Assembly (NCBI RefSeq): GCF_008639165.1
Contig: NZ_CP029197.1
Coordinates: 6,762,001 to 6,826,000, forward strand
DNA from: Streptomyces venezuelae ATCC 10712
Lineage (GTDB): Bacteria; Actinomycetota; Actinomycetes; Streptomycetales; Streptomycetaceae
Length of the DNA: 64,000 nt
Direction of reading: 5' to 3'
The notes beneath the pieces were generated by a model. It was not told the DNA's origin. It made no database searches and saw nothing but the letters and a program-made list of their open reading frames with translations. Numbering within the stretch: the first letter of the stretch is position 1; each line of letters starts with the position of its first letter. Of this stretch, positions 50,850-60,500 are shown in pieces. A program made the position numbers and the translations under genes.

Positions 50850-52144
50850 GCACACGACACGAGGTCCAGGGCATACCCGTCGCCGAACTCGCCGAGACCT
50901 ACGGCACCCCGTTCTACCTGTACGACGGGGACGCGCTGGAAGGCCGCATGCGGGCGCTCCGCGAGGCCTTCGACCCGCGCCTGGAGTTCTTCTTCTCCCT
51001 CAAGTCCAACCCCAACATCGCCGTCTGCGCCCTGCTGCACGCCCACGGCGCCCGCGCCGAGGTCTGCTCGATGACCGAGCTCCTCACCGCCCGGCAGGCC
51101 GGCGTCGCCCCCGAGGACATCATCTTCCTCGGCCCGGGCAAGAGCCGCGACGAGATCGCCGCCTGCCTGGACGAGGGCATCTCCGCCCTCGTCTGCGAGT
51201 CGACGCAGGAGCTCGCCCTCATCGACGAACTGGCCCGGGAGCGCGGAGTGCGCGCCCCCGTCGCGCTGCGCGTCAACCCCGCCTTCTCGGTGAAGGGCTC
51301 CGGCCTCACCATGGGCGGCAAGCCCCGCCAGTTCGGCATCGACGAGGCACAGCTGCTCGCCGACCCCGACCTCGCCGCGCGCCACCCGCACGTCCGCCTG
51401 ATGGGCGTGCAGGTCTACATGGGCACCCGCATCCTCAGCGAGCAGTCCGTCGTCGAGAACTCCACGCGCATCTTCGACCTCGCCGAACGGCTCTCCGCCG
51501 CCCTCGGCTTCCCGCTCGAACTCGTCGACATCGGCGGCGGACTCGGCGTCGCCTACTTCGACGGCGAGAACGACCTCGACCTGTCGGTCCTGGCCACCGA
51601 CCTCAACCCGGTCCTGGCCGGCTTCGCCGACCGCCACCCGAGCACCCGGCTCGTCATGGAGCTCGGCCGCTACCTCACCGCCGAGGCCGGGACGTACGTC
51701 CTGCGCGTCCGGTACGTGAAGACCTCGCTCGGCGAGAACTTCGCCGTCACCGACGGCGGCACCCACCACCACATGGCGGCGGTCGGCATCGGCTCGTTCG
51801 TCAAGCGGAACTTCCCGATGCGGCTGCTCAGCGGCGCCGGCGAGGAGACCGGCACCGAGACGTGGAACGTCACGGGCCCGCTGTGCACCCCCAACGACAC
51901 CCTGGCCAAGAAGATCCAGCTGCCGCCGCTCGCCCCCGGCGACCTGCTCGGCGTGGACCGCTCCGGCGCCTACGGCCCCACCGCGTCCCCCGTGAACTTC
52001 CTCAGCCACGGCTACCCCGCCGAGGTGCTCGTCGTCGACGGGCGGGCCCACCTCGTCCGCGAGCCCGACCGCCCCGCCGACCTGCTGAGCAAGCAGCGGC
52101 TCCCGCAGGCCGTGCTGCACGCCCGCGCCACCGCCGCCAACTGA
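50846..52144 (+). CDS. PLP-dependent fold-III decarboxylase (BtrK/LysA-like)
   Basis: 432 residues, alanine-racemase-fold decarboxylase. PLP Lys in F-S-L-K-S-N-P, glycine-rich D-I-G-G-G-L-G phosphate loop, and the catalytic Cys in G-P-L-C-T-P-N-D-T. Members act on diaminopimelate, ornithine or, as in BtrK, on an aminoacyl-ACP thioester. Given its place between ATP-grasp and ACP, decarboxylation of ACP-bound amino acid is the preferred reading. Substrate not proven. Confidence 0.87.
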   Translation: MSTRHEVQGIPVAELAETYGTPFYLYDGDALEGRMRALREAFDPRLEFFFSLKSNPNIAVCALLHAHGARAEVCSMTELLTARQAGVAPEDIIFLGPGKSRDEIAACLDEGISALVCESTQELALIDELARERGVRAPVALRVNPAFSVKGSGLTMGGKPRQFGIDEAQLLADPDLAARHPHVRLMGVQVYMGTRILSEQSVVENSTRIFDLAERLSAALGFPLELVDIGGGLGVAYFDGENDLDLSVLATDLNPVLAGFADRHPSTRLVMELGRYLTAEAGTYVLRVRYVKTSLGENFAVTDGGTHHHMAAVGIGSFVKRNFPMRLLSGAGEETGTETWNVTGPLCTPNDTLAKKIQLPPLAPGDLLGVDRSGAYGPTASPVNFLSHGYPAEVLVVDGRAHLVREPDRPADLLSKQRLPQAVLHARATAAN

Positions 52145-52173
52145 CCCCGACCACCGCCGGAAGGACTCCCACC

Positions 52174-52449
52174 ATGCCCGGAACGACCACCACCGACCGT
52201 GCCCGGATCGTCGCCGAGATCTCCGCGGCCCTGCACGACGTCCTCGACTACGACCTGCCGGAACTCACCGAGGACTCCCGGCTCTTCGACGAGCTGGGCC
52301 TGGACTCCACCGGCGTCTTCGAGATGCTGATGCGCCTGGAGGAGTCGCTGGACATCGAGTTCGACACGGACTCGCTGGAGATGGCGCACTTCGCCAGCGT
52401 GCGCTCGCTGACCGACTTCATCGCGGCCGAATCGGGTGCCCGGGGATGA
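52174..52449 (+). CDS. Acyl carrier protein (aminoacyl carrier)
   Basis: 91 residues, phosphopantetheine site Ser45 in L-G-L-D-S-T-G. Placed 29 bp after the decarboxylase and overlapping the KAS III-like gene by ATGA. By analogy with BtrI it would hold the amino acid during decarboxylation and later oxidation by the acyl-CoA-dehydrogenase pair. Confidence 0.93.
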   Translation: MPGTTTTDRARIVAEISAALHDVLDYDLPELTEDSRLFDELGLDSTGVFEMLMRLEESLDIEFDTDSLEMAHFASVRSLTDFIAAESGARG

Positions 52450-53318
52450 CCGTGCAGCCCGCCCTCGCCCCCCGCGCCGCCGCGGCCGCGGCCGCCGGAG
52501 CGTTCCCGCTCCGGCTCGCCGGGGCCGTGCACCGCACGTTCCCGGAGGGTACGGCCCGGATCGACGACGCCTTCTCCGTACGCCACTTCGCCGACCTCAC
52601 CACGCTGTACGGGGTCGAGCCCCGCCCGGAGGTCGCCGCCCGCGGCACCGGCAACAGCTTCGCCGGAATGTCCGCGGCGCTCCTCGCGGAACTGTCCCCC
52701 GAGCCCGTGGAGACCGAGCTCGTCGTCGTCGCCCACACCACCCCGGACCTGGACTGCCGGCTCGCCGCCGTCACCGCGCTGTCCGTGCTCGTCCCCGGCG
52801 ACCCCCAGGTGCTCACCGTCGCCGACTGCGGCTCCGCGGCGCCCTTCGTCGCGCTGGAGGTGGCCGGCCGGTACGTCAGGCGGCACGGCTACCGCTCGGC
52901 CGCCGTGTTCGTCCTCGACCAGGCCACCCTGCCGTACGAGACGGGCCGCGACCTCGCCGGGGACGCGGGCGCCGCCCTGCTGTTCACCGCCGACGGCGGC
53001 GCCGGTGAGCTCGCGGTGCGCCGCGCCTCCGGCGCCACCGCCGAGGACGTCGCCGCCCTCGCCCCGCGGCTCCTCGCCGAACTGGGCTGCGGCCCGGACA
53101 CGCCCCTCGTCCTCGGCCCGGCCCTCGGCGCGGGCCCGGCGCTGCCCGGCCACACCGGCCGGCGGCTCCCGGCCCCCGCCGGACTCCCGGCCTCCGCCAC
53201 GCTCACGGAGCTGCTCGCCGAGGCGGAGCGGGCCCCGCACGAGGACCGTCTCGCCCTGCTCGACCACGACCCGGAGACCGGCGAACTCAGCGCCTGCCTC
53301 CTCCGGAGAGACGCATGA
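52446..53318 (+). CDS. Divergent KAS III-like (thiolase-fold) protein
   Basis: 290 residues. The nucleophile elbow V-A-D-C-G-S-A-A-P-F-V-A-L keeps a Cys (near residue 126), but the His and Asn motifs of the C-terminal half of KAS III are not evident. It may therefore be an acyltransferase or a partner subunit rather than a decarboxylating condensing enzyme. ATGA overlaps on both sides couple it to the ACP and the dehydrogenase-like protein. Confidence 0.75.
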   Translation: MTVQPALAPRAAAAAAAGAFPLRLAGAVHRTFPEGTARIDDAFSVRHFADLTTLYGVEPRPEVAARGTGNSFAGMSAALLAELSPEPVETELVVVAHTTPDLDCRLAAVTALSVLVPGDPQVLTVADCGSAAPFVALEVAGRYVRRHGYRSAAVFVLDQATLPYETGRDLAGDAGAALLFTADGGAGELAVRRASGATAEDVAALAPRLLAELGCGPDTPLVLGPALGAGPALPGHTGRRLPAPAGLPASATLTELLAEAERAPHEDRLALLDHDPETGELSACLLRRDA

Positions 53319-54040
53319 CCACCCTCGCCCCCGGCGGCCAGGCACCGCCGGAACACGAACACGGCGCGGCGGAGCACGTCCACGGCGTGGCCCGGCGCGA
53401 GGGCCTCGCCCCCGCGCTGGCCGCGCTGGGCTCCGCCGCGCTGCCCGGCCTGCTGCCCTGCGGCCCCGCCGGGCACGCCGTGGTGGACGCGCGGACCCAC
53501 GCGGAGGCCGGGGAGATCTGGGCCGGCGGCCGGCGCCGGCCGCGCGACCGCCGGCGGGAGACCGTCCTCACCGAGACGCCCCTGCCGGGCGGCACGGTCG
53601 TCACCACCCGCGTCACCCGCCCGGCACCGGACGGCGACCGCCGCCCGGACACCGCCGACGAGGCCGCGGCCGCCGCGTACGCCCGCGGGCTCGTCTGGCT
53701 GCGCCTCGGCCTCTCCGAAGGCCTGCGGTCCGCCTGCGTCGCCCACCTCGCCCACCGGCGCACCGGCGACACCACCGTCCTCCAGCAGCAGCTGGTCAAA
53801 GGCACCGTCGCCGACGTCCTGGTCGAGCACCTGGAGGTCCGCGCCGTCCTCACCGGGACCGCCCCCGGCGACCTCGACACCGGCATGCTGGGCCACCTGC
53901 ACCGCCGGATCACCGCCGCCGACCGCGAACAGGTACGGCTGCTCGGCGCCTCGGGCTACCTCATGGACAGCCCCGGCCTGACCGCGTACGCCTCGGAGCT
54001 CCTCGCCGAGGCCCACACCGGCGAGGAGGTCACACCGTGA
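53315..54040 (+). CDS. Acyl-CoA dehydrogenase C-terminal-domain-like protein
   Basis: 241 residues. The second half (about residues 115-240) resembles the helical C-terminal domain of acyl-CoA dehydrogenases, with a long amphipathic helix containing L-Q-Q-Q-L-V-K-G-T-V-A-D. The N-terminal FAD/substrate domains are missing. The overlap GTGA with the full-length dehydrogenase next to it suggests a heteromeric enzyme. His-rich N-terminus (H-E-H-G-A-A-E-H-V-H) is unusual. Function inferred only. Confidence 0.6.
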   Translation: MTTLAPGGQAPPEHEHGAAEHVHGVARREGLAPALAALGSAALPGLLPCGPAGHAVVDARTHAEAGEIWAGGRRRPRDRRRETVLTETPLPGGTVVTTRVTRPAPDGDRRPDTADEAAAAAYARGLVWLRLGLSEGLRSACVAHLAHRRTGDTTVLQQQLVKGTVADVLVEHLEVRAVLTGTAPGDLDTGMLGHLHRRITAADREQVRLLGASGYLMDSPGLTAYASELLAEAHTGEEVTP

Positions 54041-55212
54041 CCCACGTGGACGCCCGCCTCGCCGTGCTGCGCGCCCGGCTGCGCGAGTGGGGGGAGCAAC
54101 TGCGCCCGCTCGCCCTGGAGATCGACCGCGACCCGGAGGCGATCCGGCACCACTTCGACCTCCCGGCCGTACGCCACCTTGCCACCATGGGCATCCCCGC
54201 CGCCTACGGCCACGAGCCGGAGAAGATCGACGGGCACCGCTTCTACGGCGACTCCGCCCTCGAACGGGCCGTCGTCATGGAGGAGTTGGCCTGCGCCGAC
54301 GTCGGCACCCTGGTCGCCTCGCCCGGCCCGCTGCTCGCCGGCGTCGCCGTCGGCCTCTTCGCCGACGAGGCCCAGAAGAAGTGGTTCTACGGCCGGATGC
54401 TCAGCGAGCCGCTGTGGACCTGCTTCGCCCTGACCGAACCGGACGGCGGCTCGGACGCCGCGGCCCTCCGCAGCACCCTCACCCGCACCGCCGACGGCGC
54501 CCTGCTCAGCGGGGAGAAACGCTACGTCGGCAACGCCTCGCGCGCCCAGCTCGGCGTGGTGTTCGCCCGCAGCGGCCCCGGGCCGCTCGGCATCAGCGCC
54601 GTCCTCGTCGACACCACCGACCCCGGCTTCCGCGCCGCACCGCTCGACATGATCGGACTGCGCGGCGCCCGGATCAGCTCCATCGCCATGGACGGCGTCG
54701 CCGTCCCCGAGGAGCACTTCCTCGGCCGGCACCTGCCCGCCACCCGGCGGGGCGTCTGGGCCTTCGTGCAGACGTTCAACCTGCTGCGCCCGGGCGTCGC
54801 CGCCATCTCCGTCGGCATCGCCCGCGCCGCCCTCGAGTACGTCGCCGACCACCGCGGCACCCTGCGCGCCGCCGAACGCGAACGCCTCGACGACCTCGTC
54901 CGGCGCGTCGACGCGGCCCGCCTCCTGGTGCACCACGCCGCGGCCGCCGTCGACGCCCGCGGCACCGACGGCCACCTCGCCTCGGCCGCCAAACTCCGCA
55001 CCGCCCGGCTCGCCGAGGACGCCACCCTCGCGGCCTGCTCGTTCTTCGGGCCCGGCGCGCGCCTCGACCACCCGCTGCTCGACAAACTCGCCCGGGACGC
55101 CCGGGCGATGGAGTTCCTCGAAGGCACCGCCAACATGCAGCGCCTCACCCTCTTCCAGGGCCTGCTCGGCGGCAAGATCGACCGCGCCGCGCCGCCCCTC
55201 GCCGTCCGCTGA
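54037..55212 (+). CDS. Acyl-CoA dehydrogenase (carrier-bound acyl oxidation)
   Basis: 391 residues. FAD-binding strand region C-F-A-L-T-E-P-D-G-G-S-D and the C-terminal E-G-T-A-N-M-Q-R motif are clear; the catalytic Glu of the family is the probable residue in this helix. Alpha,beta-desaturates acyl thioesters; in natural-product clusters homologues often act on carrier-bound amino acids. GTG start overlapping the partner gene. Last gene of the operon that begins at 48508. Confidence 0.92.
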   Translation: MTHVDARLAVLRARLREWGEQLRPLALEIDRDPEAIRHHFDLPAVRHLATMGIPAAYGHEPEKIDGHRFYGDSALERAVVMEELACADVGTLVASPGPLLAGVAVGLFADEAQKKWFYGRMLSEPLWTCFALTEPDGGSDAAALRSTLTRTADGALLSGEKRYVGNASRAQLGVVFARSGPGPLGISAVLVDTTDPGFRAAPLDMIGLRGARISSIAMDGVAVPEEHFLGRHLPATRRGVWAFVQTFNLLRPGVAAISVGIARAALEYVADHRGTLRAAERERLDDLVRRVDAARLLVHHAAAAVDARGTDGHLASAAKLRTARLAEDATLAACSFFGPGARLDHPLLDKLARDARAMEFLEGTANMQRLTLFQGLLGGKIDRAAPPLAVR

Positions 55213-55221
55213 GGGCGCCCG

Positions 55222-55263
55222 TCAGAGGCGGATCAGCCCGGCGTCAGGGCCCGGCGCAAGCAT
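55222..55263 (+). promoter_or_regulatory. SARP-type promoter of sbnB-sbnA-NRPS operon
   Basis: TCAG at 55222, 55233 and 55244, 11 bp, then AGCAT at 55259-55263. The start near 55270 gives about 58 bases of leader before sbnB. Confidence 0.75.
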
Positions 55264-55327
55264 GCACCCATCGTCCCCGGCCGAACCGGGACGTCATCGT
55301 CCGAGAGTCTGAAAAGGTGGACACGTC

Positions 55328-56377
55328 ATGGTGAAGCCGTCCCCGGCCTTCGCAGTGATACCGGGCGGGCAGGTCCAGGCCGCCCTCGCCGGCCGCGAGA
55401 AACAGGTCGTCGAGATCGTGGAGGCCGCCTACCGGCTCCACGGAGCGGGCCGGACCGTCAACCCGCCCTCGTACTTCCTGCGCTTCCCCGACCGGCCCGA
55501 CGCGCGGATCATCGCGCTGCCCGCCTCCTGCGGCGGCGACATCGGCGTCGACGGCATCAAGTGGATCTCGAGCTTCCCCGCCAACATCACCTCCGGTCTG
55601 CCGCGCGCCTCGGCGGCCCTCCTCCTGAACGACCCCGCCACGGGCTACCCGTTCGCCTGCATGGAGGCCTCCATCATCAGCGCCGTGCGGACCGCCGCGT
55701 CCGCCGCGCTCGCCGCCGACCGGCTCTCCGAGGGCCGGCCCCGGCCGCGGCGGCTCGGCATCGTGGGCACCGGACTCATCGCCCGCTACGTCCACACCTT
55801 CCTGGCCGCCACCGGCTGGGAGTTCGAGCACGTGGGCGTCCACGACCTGAACCCCGAGTACGCGCGCGACTTCCGCGTCTACCTGGAGCAGACCGGCGAG
55901 CGGGCCCCGGTCACCGTCCACGAGACCGCCGACGACCTGCTGCGCTCCTGCGACCTCGTCGTCTTCGCCACCGTCGCCGGGAAGCCGCACGTCACCGACC
56001 CCGGGCTCTTCGCCCACCGCCCGCTCGTGCTGCACGTCTCGCTGCGCGACCTGGCACCCGAGATCATCCTGGCCTCGGCCAACATCGTCGACGACGTCGA
56101 GCACTGCCTCAAGGCCGACACCTCGGTCCACCTCGCCGAACAGCGCACCGGCAACCGGGAGTTCCTCACCGGCACTCTGTACGACGTGATCACCGGCGCC
56201 GTCCGGCCCGATCCCGCGCAGCCGCTGGTGTTCTCCCCGTTCGGGCTCGGCGTGCTCGACCTCGCCGTCGGCAAGTACGTCCACGACCTCGTCCGCGACG
56301 CAGGCGAACTGCACGTCGTCGACGACTTCTTCCACGAATTGGACCGCTACGGACAGCGGCGGACCACCACGGGCTGA
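55328..56377 (+). CDS. sbnB: SbnB-like N-(1-amino-1-carboxyl-2-ethyl)-glutamate dehydrogenase
   Basis: 349 residues, ornithine cyclodeaminase/mu-crystallin fold with NAD site G-I-V-G-T-G-L-I-A-R. In staphyloferrin B synthesis SbnB oxidises the adduct made by SbnA to release L-2,3-diaminopropionate and 2-oxoglutarate. Identification rests on family features and on sbnA lying 29 bp downstream. Supplies Dap to the NRPS in the same operon. Confidence 0.88.
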   Translation: MVKPSPAFAVIPGGQVQAALAGREKQVVEIVEAAYRLHGAGRTVNPPSYFLRFPDRPDARIIALPASCGGDIGVDGIKWISSFPANITSGLPRASAALLLNDPATGYPFACMEASIISAVRTAASAALAADRLSEGRPRPRRLGIVGTGLIARYVHTFLAATGWEFEHVGVHDLNPEYARDFRVYLEQTGERAPVTVHETADDLLRSCDLVVFATVAGKPHVTDPGLFAHRPLVLHVSLRDLAPEIILASANIVDDVEHCLKADTSVHLAEQRTGNREFLTGTLYDVITGAVRPDPAQPLVFSPFGLGVLDLAVGKYVHDLVRDAGELHVVDDFFHELDRYGQRRTTTG

Positions 56378-56406
56378 ACACGCGCGCATCGGGCGGGAGT
56401 AGACGC

Positions 56407-57519
56407 ATGCCAGTCATCACGACGCCGCAGGAATTCGACGTCGACGACCTTTTCGTCGACGTCCGGCGGGTCACCGGATATCCCCTCTATCTGAAATGCG
56501 AGGGCTTCAACTTCGCGGGCTCGGTGAAACTCCGCGCCGCGAACGAGATGGTGGAGTCCGCCGAGCGCGCCGGGGCGCTCCGCCCCGGCATGACCATCGT
56601 CGAGAGCTCCTCCGGAAACCTCGGAGTGGCCCTCAGCCTGGTCGCCGTCAGCCGGGGCTACCGCTTCGTCTGCGTCACCGACTCCCGCTGCACCCAGGCG
56701 TCCCGCCGGCTCATGCAGCGGTTCGGCGCCGACGTACGGGTGGTCTCCCGGCCGCACCCGGAGCGGGGGCTGCTCGGCGCCCGCCTCGACCTGGTCCGCC
56801 GGCTGTGCGAGGAGCACGACGACTTCCACTGGCTCAACCAGTACGCCAACAACGGCAACTGGACGGCGCACTACCAGTCGACGGCCCCGCAGATCGCCAA
56901 GGCCTTCCCCGACCTGGACATCCTCTTCGTCGGCGCGGGCACCACCGGCACCCTGATGGGCTGCGCCCGCTACTTCCGCGAACACCACCCGGCGGTGACC
57001 ATCGTCGCCGTCGACGCGGTCGGCTCCGTCAACTTCGGCGGCGAACCGTCCCCCCGGCTCATCCCCGGCCTCGGCACCAGCGTCAGGCCCGCCATCCTCG
57101 ACGCCTCCGTCGTCGACGACGTCGTCATCGTCCCCGAACAGGACACCGTGCGCGCCTGCCGGGCGCTGCTGCGCGAGGGCTTCCTGCTCGGCGGCTCCAC
57201 CGGCACCGTGCTCAGCGGCGCCGTCCGCTGGCTGCGCGAACACCGTCCCGACGGCGACCTGACGGCCGTCGCCATCGCCCCCGACCTCGGCGAGCGCTAC
57301 CTGGACACCGTCTACGACGACGGCTGGGTGGACGAGTCCTTCGGCCCGGACGCCCTCACCGGCGAGCCCTTCACCCCACCGCCGGCCCCGGCCGGACCCG
57401 CCGGCGGGCCCACCCCCGCCGACCCCGGCAGCCGGCCCTCCCCGCCCCACCCGCAGCCCGCCCCGCACCACTCCGCCGATCCCGCCCGGGTCGGCCCGAC
57501 CACCACTGGGAGCCTGTGA
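56407..57519 (+). CDS. sbnA: SbnA-like N-(amino-carboxyethyl)-glutamate synthase
   Basis: 370 residues, fold-type II PLP enzyme of the cysteine synthase family: Lys in G-S-V-K-L-R, S-S-S-G-N-L-G substrate loop and G-G-S-T-G-T phosphate loop. SbnA joins O-phosphoserine and glutamate as the first step to 2,3-diaminopropionate. A ~50-residue Pro-rich C-terminal tail follows the fold and may be a linker. The stop overlaps the NRPS start by one base (TGATG). Confidence 0.9.
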   Translation: MPVITTPQEFDVDDLFVDVRRVTGYPLYLKCEGFNFAGSVKLRAANEMVESAERAGALRPGMTIVESSSGNLGVALSLVAVSRGYRFVCVTDSRCTQASRRLMQRFGADVRVVSRPHPERGLLGARLDLVRRLCEEHDDFHWLNQYANNGNWTAHYQSTAPQIAKAFPDLDILFVGAGTTGTLMGCARYFREHHPAVTIVAVDAVGSVNFGGEPSPRLIPGLGTSVRPAILDASVVDDVVIVPEQDTVRACRALLREGFLLGGSTGTVLSGAVRWLREHRPDGDLTAVAIAPDLGERYLDTVYDDGWVDESFGPDALTGEPFTPPPAPAGPAGGPTPADPGSRPSPPHPQPAPHHSADPARVGPTTTGSL

Positions 57520-60500
57520 TGACATCGACTCCGGGCGCCGGACCGGCGCTCACCGCGGGCCAGGTGGAGATCTGGCTCGACGCCCGGGACGCCGGACCCG
57601 CCAGCGCGTACAACTCGGCCGGCTACCTCGACATCCGCGGCCCGCTCGACACCGGCCGCTTCCGCACCGCCCTGCGCCGCCTCGTCGACGAGGCCCAGTG
57701 CCTGCGGGCCCGCTTCACCGACCACGACGGCGAGCCGCGCCAGAGCGTCGAACCGCTCCCCGAGCCGCCGCTCACCGAGGTCGACCTGCGGCACACCGAC
57801 GACCCCGCGGCCGCCGCCCAGGACTGGATGCGGCGGGACCTCGCCGTCCCCCTGCGCATCGAGGACTTCCCGCTGATGCGGACCGCGCTCCTCACCGTCG
57901 CCCCCGACCGCACCCTGTTCTACCTGTGCGTGCACCACCTGCTGTGCGACGGCTTCAGCCAGACCGTGCTGTGGCACCGGCTCGCCGAGCTGTACGCGGC
58001 CGATCCCGCCGCCCCCGCCCCCGCCGGGGCGCTGCCGCCGCTGGGCGAACTGGCCGCCGCCGAGACCGCCTACCAGGCCTCCCGAGCGGCCCGCCGCGAC
58101 GCCGAGTTCTGGCAGCGGCGCTTCCCCGAGCCGCCGGAACTCGCCACGCTCTCCCGCCGGGCCCCCACCGCCGGACTCCCCGACGGCTCCCTGCGCCGCT
58201 CCGTCGTGCTGCCCGAGGAGACGGCCCGCGCCCTGCGCGAGAGCGCCGGCCGCGCGGACGTCACCTGGCCCACCGTGGCCATGGCCGCCGTCGCCCTGTA
58301 CACCCAGCGCACCTCCGGCACCGACGAGGTGCTGCTCACCCTGCCCGTCACCGCCCGCATGACCGCCCAGCAGCGGGCCGTGCCCGGCATGATGGCCAAC
58401 TACCTGCCGCTGCGCGTCCCCGTGCGGCCCACCCTCACCAAGGCGGACCTGCTCCGGGCCACCTCCCGAGAGCTCGCCCAGGTGCTCCGGCACCAGCGGC
58501 ACCGCGTCAGCGCCATCCGCCGCGGCATGGGGCTGCGCAGCGACGACCGCCGGCCCTTCGGCCCCTTCGTCAACCTGCTGCCGCAGCAGACCGGCCTCGA
58601 CCTCGGGCCGTGCACGGCCGAGGTGCACAACCTGTCCACCGGACTCGTCGACGACGTCATGGTCACCCTCGTCGAGACCCCCGGCGGCGGAATCGAGATC
58701 CACCTCAACGGCAACCCCGACCGCTACACCGAGGCCGAGACCGAGCGGCACCTCGACCGGCTCGCCGCCTTCCTCGGACGGTTCGCCACCGCCGCCGGCG
58801 AGGAGCGCCTCGGCGGCCTCGACGCCCCCGGCGACCCGGCAGGCGCCACCGCCGACGGCCACGCCGACTGGCTGCGCACCGCCCTCGGCCCCGAGCGCCC
58901 CGCGGAGTTCGACAGCCTCGTCGAGCGGGTCCGCGAGCAGGCCGCCCGCCGCCCCGACGCGATCGCCGTCGAGGACGACGACGCTCGCGTCACGTACGCC
59001 TCCCTGGTCGGCCGCGCCTCCGCGCTGTCCCGCGCCCTGCCCGGCGGCGGACTCGTCGGCGTCCTCGTCACCCCCGGCGTCGGCTACGTGACCTCGGTGC
59101 TCGCCGTCATCGGCGCGGGCGCCGCCTACGTGCCGCTCGACCCGCACGCGCCCGTCGCCCGCACCGCCGCCCTGATCGCCGACCACGGCATCGACCGGCT
59201 GATCGCCGACGCCCCGCACCACGCCCTCGCCGAACAGGCCGCCGCAGCCGCCGGACGGCCCGTGCGGATCGTCACCCCCGACGACGCCGAGGACCCGCTG
59301 GCCGCCCTCGCGCCGCTCGCCGGGACCCCGCAGGACCTGGCGTACGTGATCTTCACCTCCGGCTCCACCGGGCAGCCCAAGGGCGCCATGGTGCACCGCG
59401 CCGGCATGGTCAACCACCTGCTCGCCAAGGTCGACGACCTGGCCCTCACCGAGCGCGACACGCTCGTGCAGAACGCCCCCGTCACCTTCGACATCTCCGT
59501 CTGGCAGATGCTCGCCCCGCTCGTCGTCGGCGGACGCGTCCGCGTCGTCGGCCGGGACACCGCCGCCGACCCGGACCTCCTCTTCGCGCTCACCGCCGAG
59601 GACGGCGTCACCGTCCTGGAGGTCGTGCCCTCCCTGCTGCGCGCCGCCCTCGACGCCTGGGACCTCACCGGCACCGGCGTCGACCTGCCGGGCCTGCGCC
59701 ACCTCATGGTCACCGGCGAGGCGCTGCCCGCCGACCTGTGCCACCGCTGGCTGGCCCGCCACCCCGGAACCCCGCTCGTCAACGCCTACGGGCCCACCGA
59801 GTGCTCCGACGACGTCACCCACGCCCACATCCGGCGGGCCCCCGCGGCCGACGGGCCCGTCCCCATCGGCGTCCCCGTCCGCAACACCCGCCTGTACGTG
59901 CTCGGCGACGACCTGCGGCCGCTGCCCGACGGCACCCCCGGCGAGCTGTACGTCGCGGGCACCGGCGTCGGCCGCGGCTACCTCGGCGACCCGGCCCGCA
60001 CGGCCGGCACCTTCGTCCCCGACCCGTACGGCGCCGCCGGCTCCCGCATGTACCGCACCGGCGACCGCGTCCGCCGCGACGACGACGGCGCACTCGTCTT
60101 CCTGGAGCGCCGCGACCACCAGGTGAAGATCCGCGGCCACCGCATCGAACTCGGCGAGATCGAGACCGCCCTGCGCCGCCACCCCGACCTCGCCGACGCC
60201 GTCGTCACCGTCGTCGACGACGCCTCCGGCGGCAAGCACCTGGTCGCCCACTGCGTCCCCCGCGAGCACACCCGCCCCGACACCGGCGCGCTCCGCGGCC
60301 ACCTCGCGGCGACCCTGCCCGCGTACATGGTGCCGCAGCACCTCCTCGTCCTCGACGCGCTCCCGCTGACCGCGCACGGCAAGGTCGACCGCAAGGCCCT
60401 GCCGAGGCCGGCCACCGGCCGGGCGAGCGCCGCACAGGACCCCGCCACGCCCCGCTCCCGGGGCGAGGAGATCCTCTGCGCCGTCTTCACCGAGGTCCTC

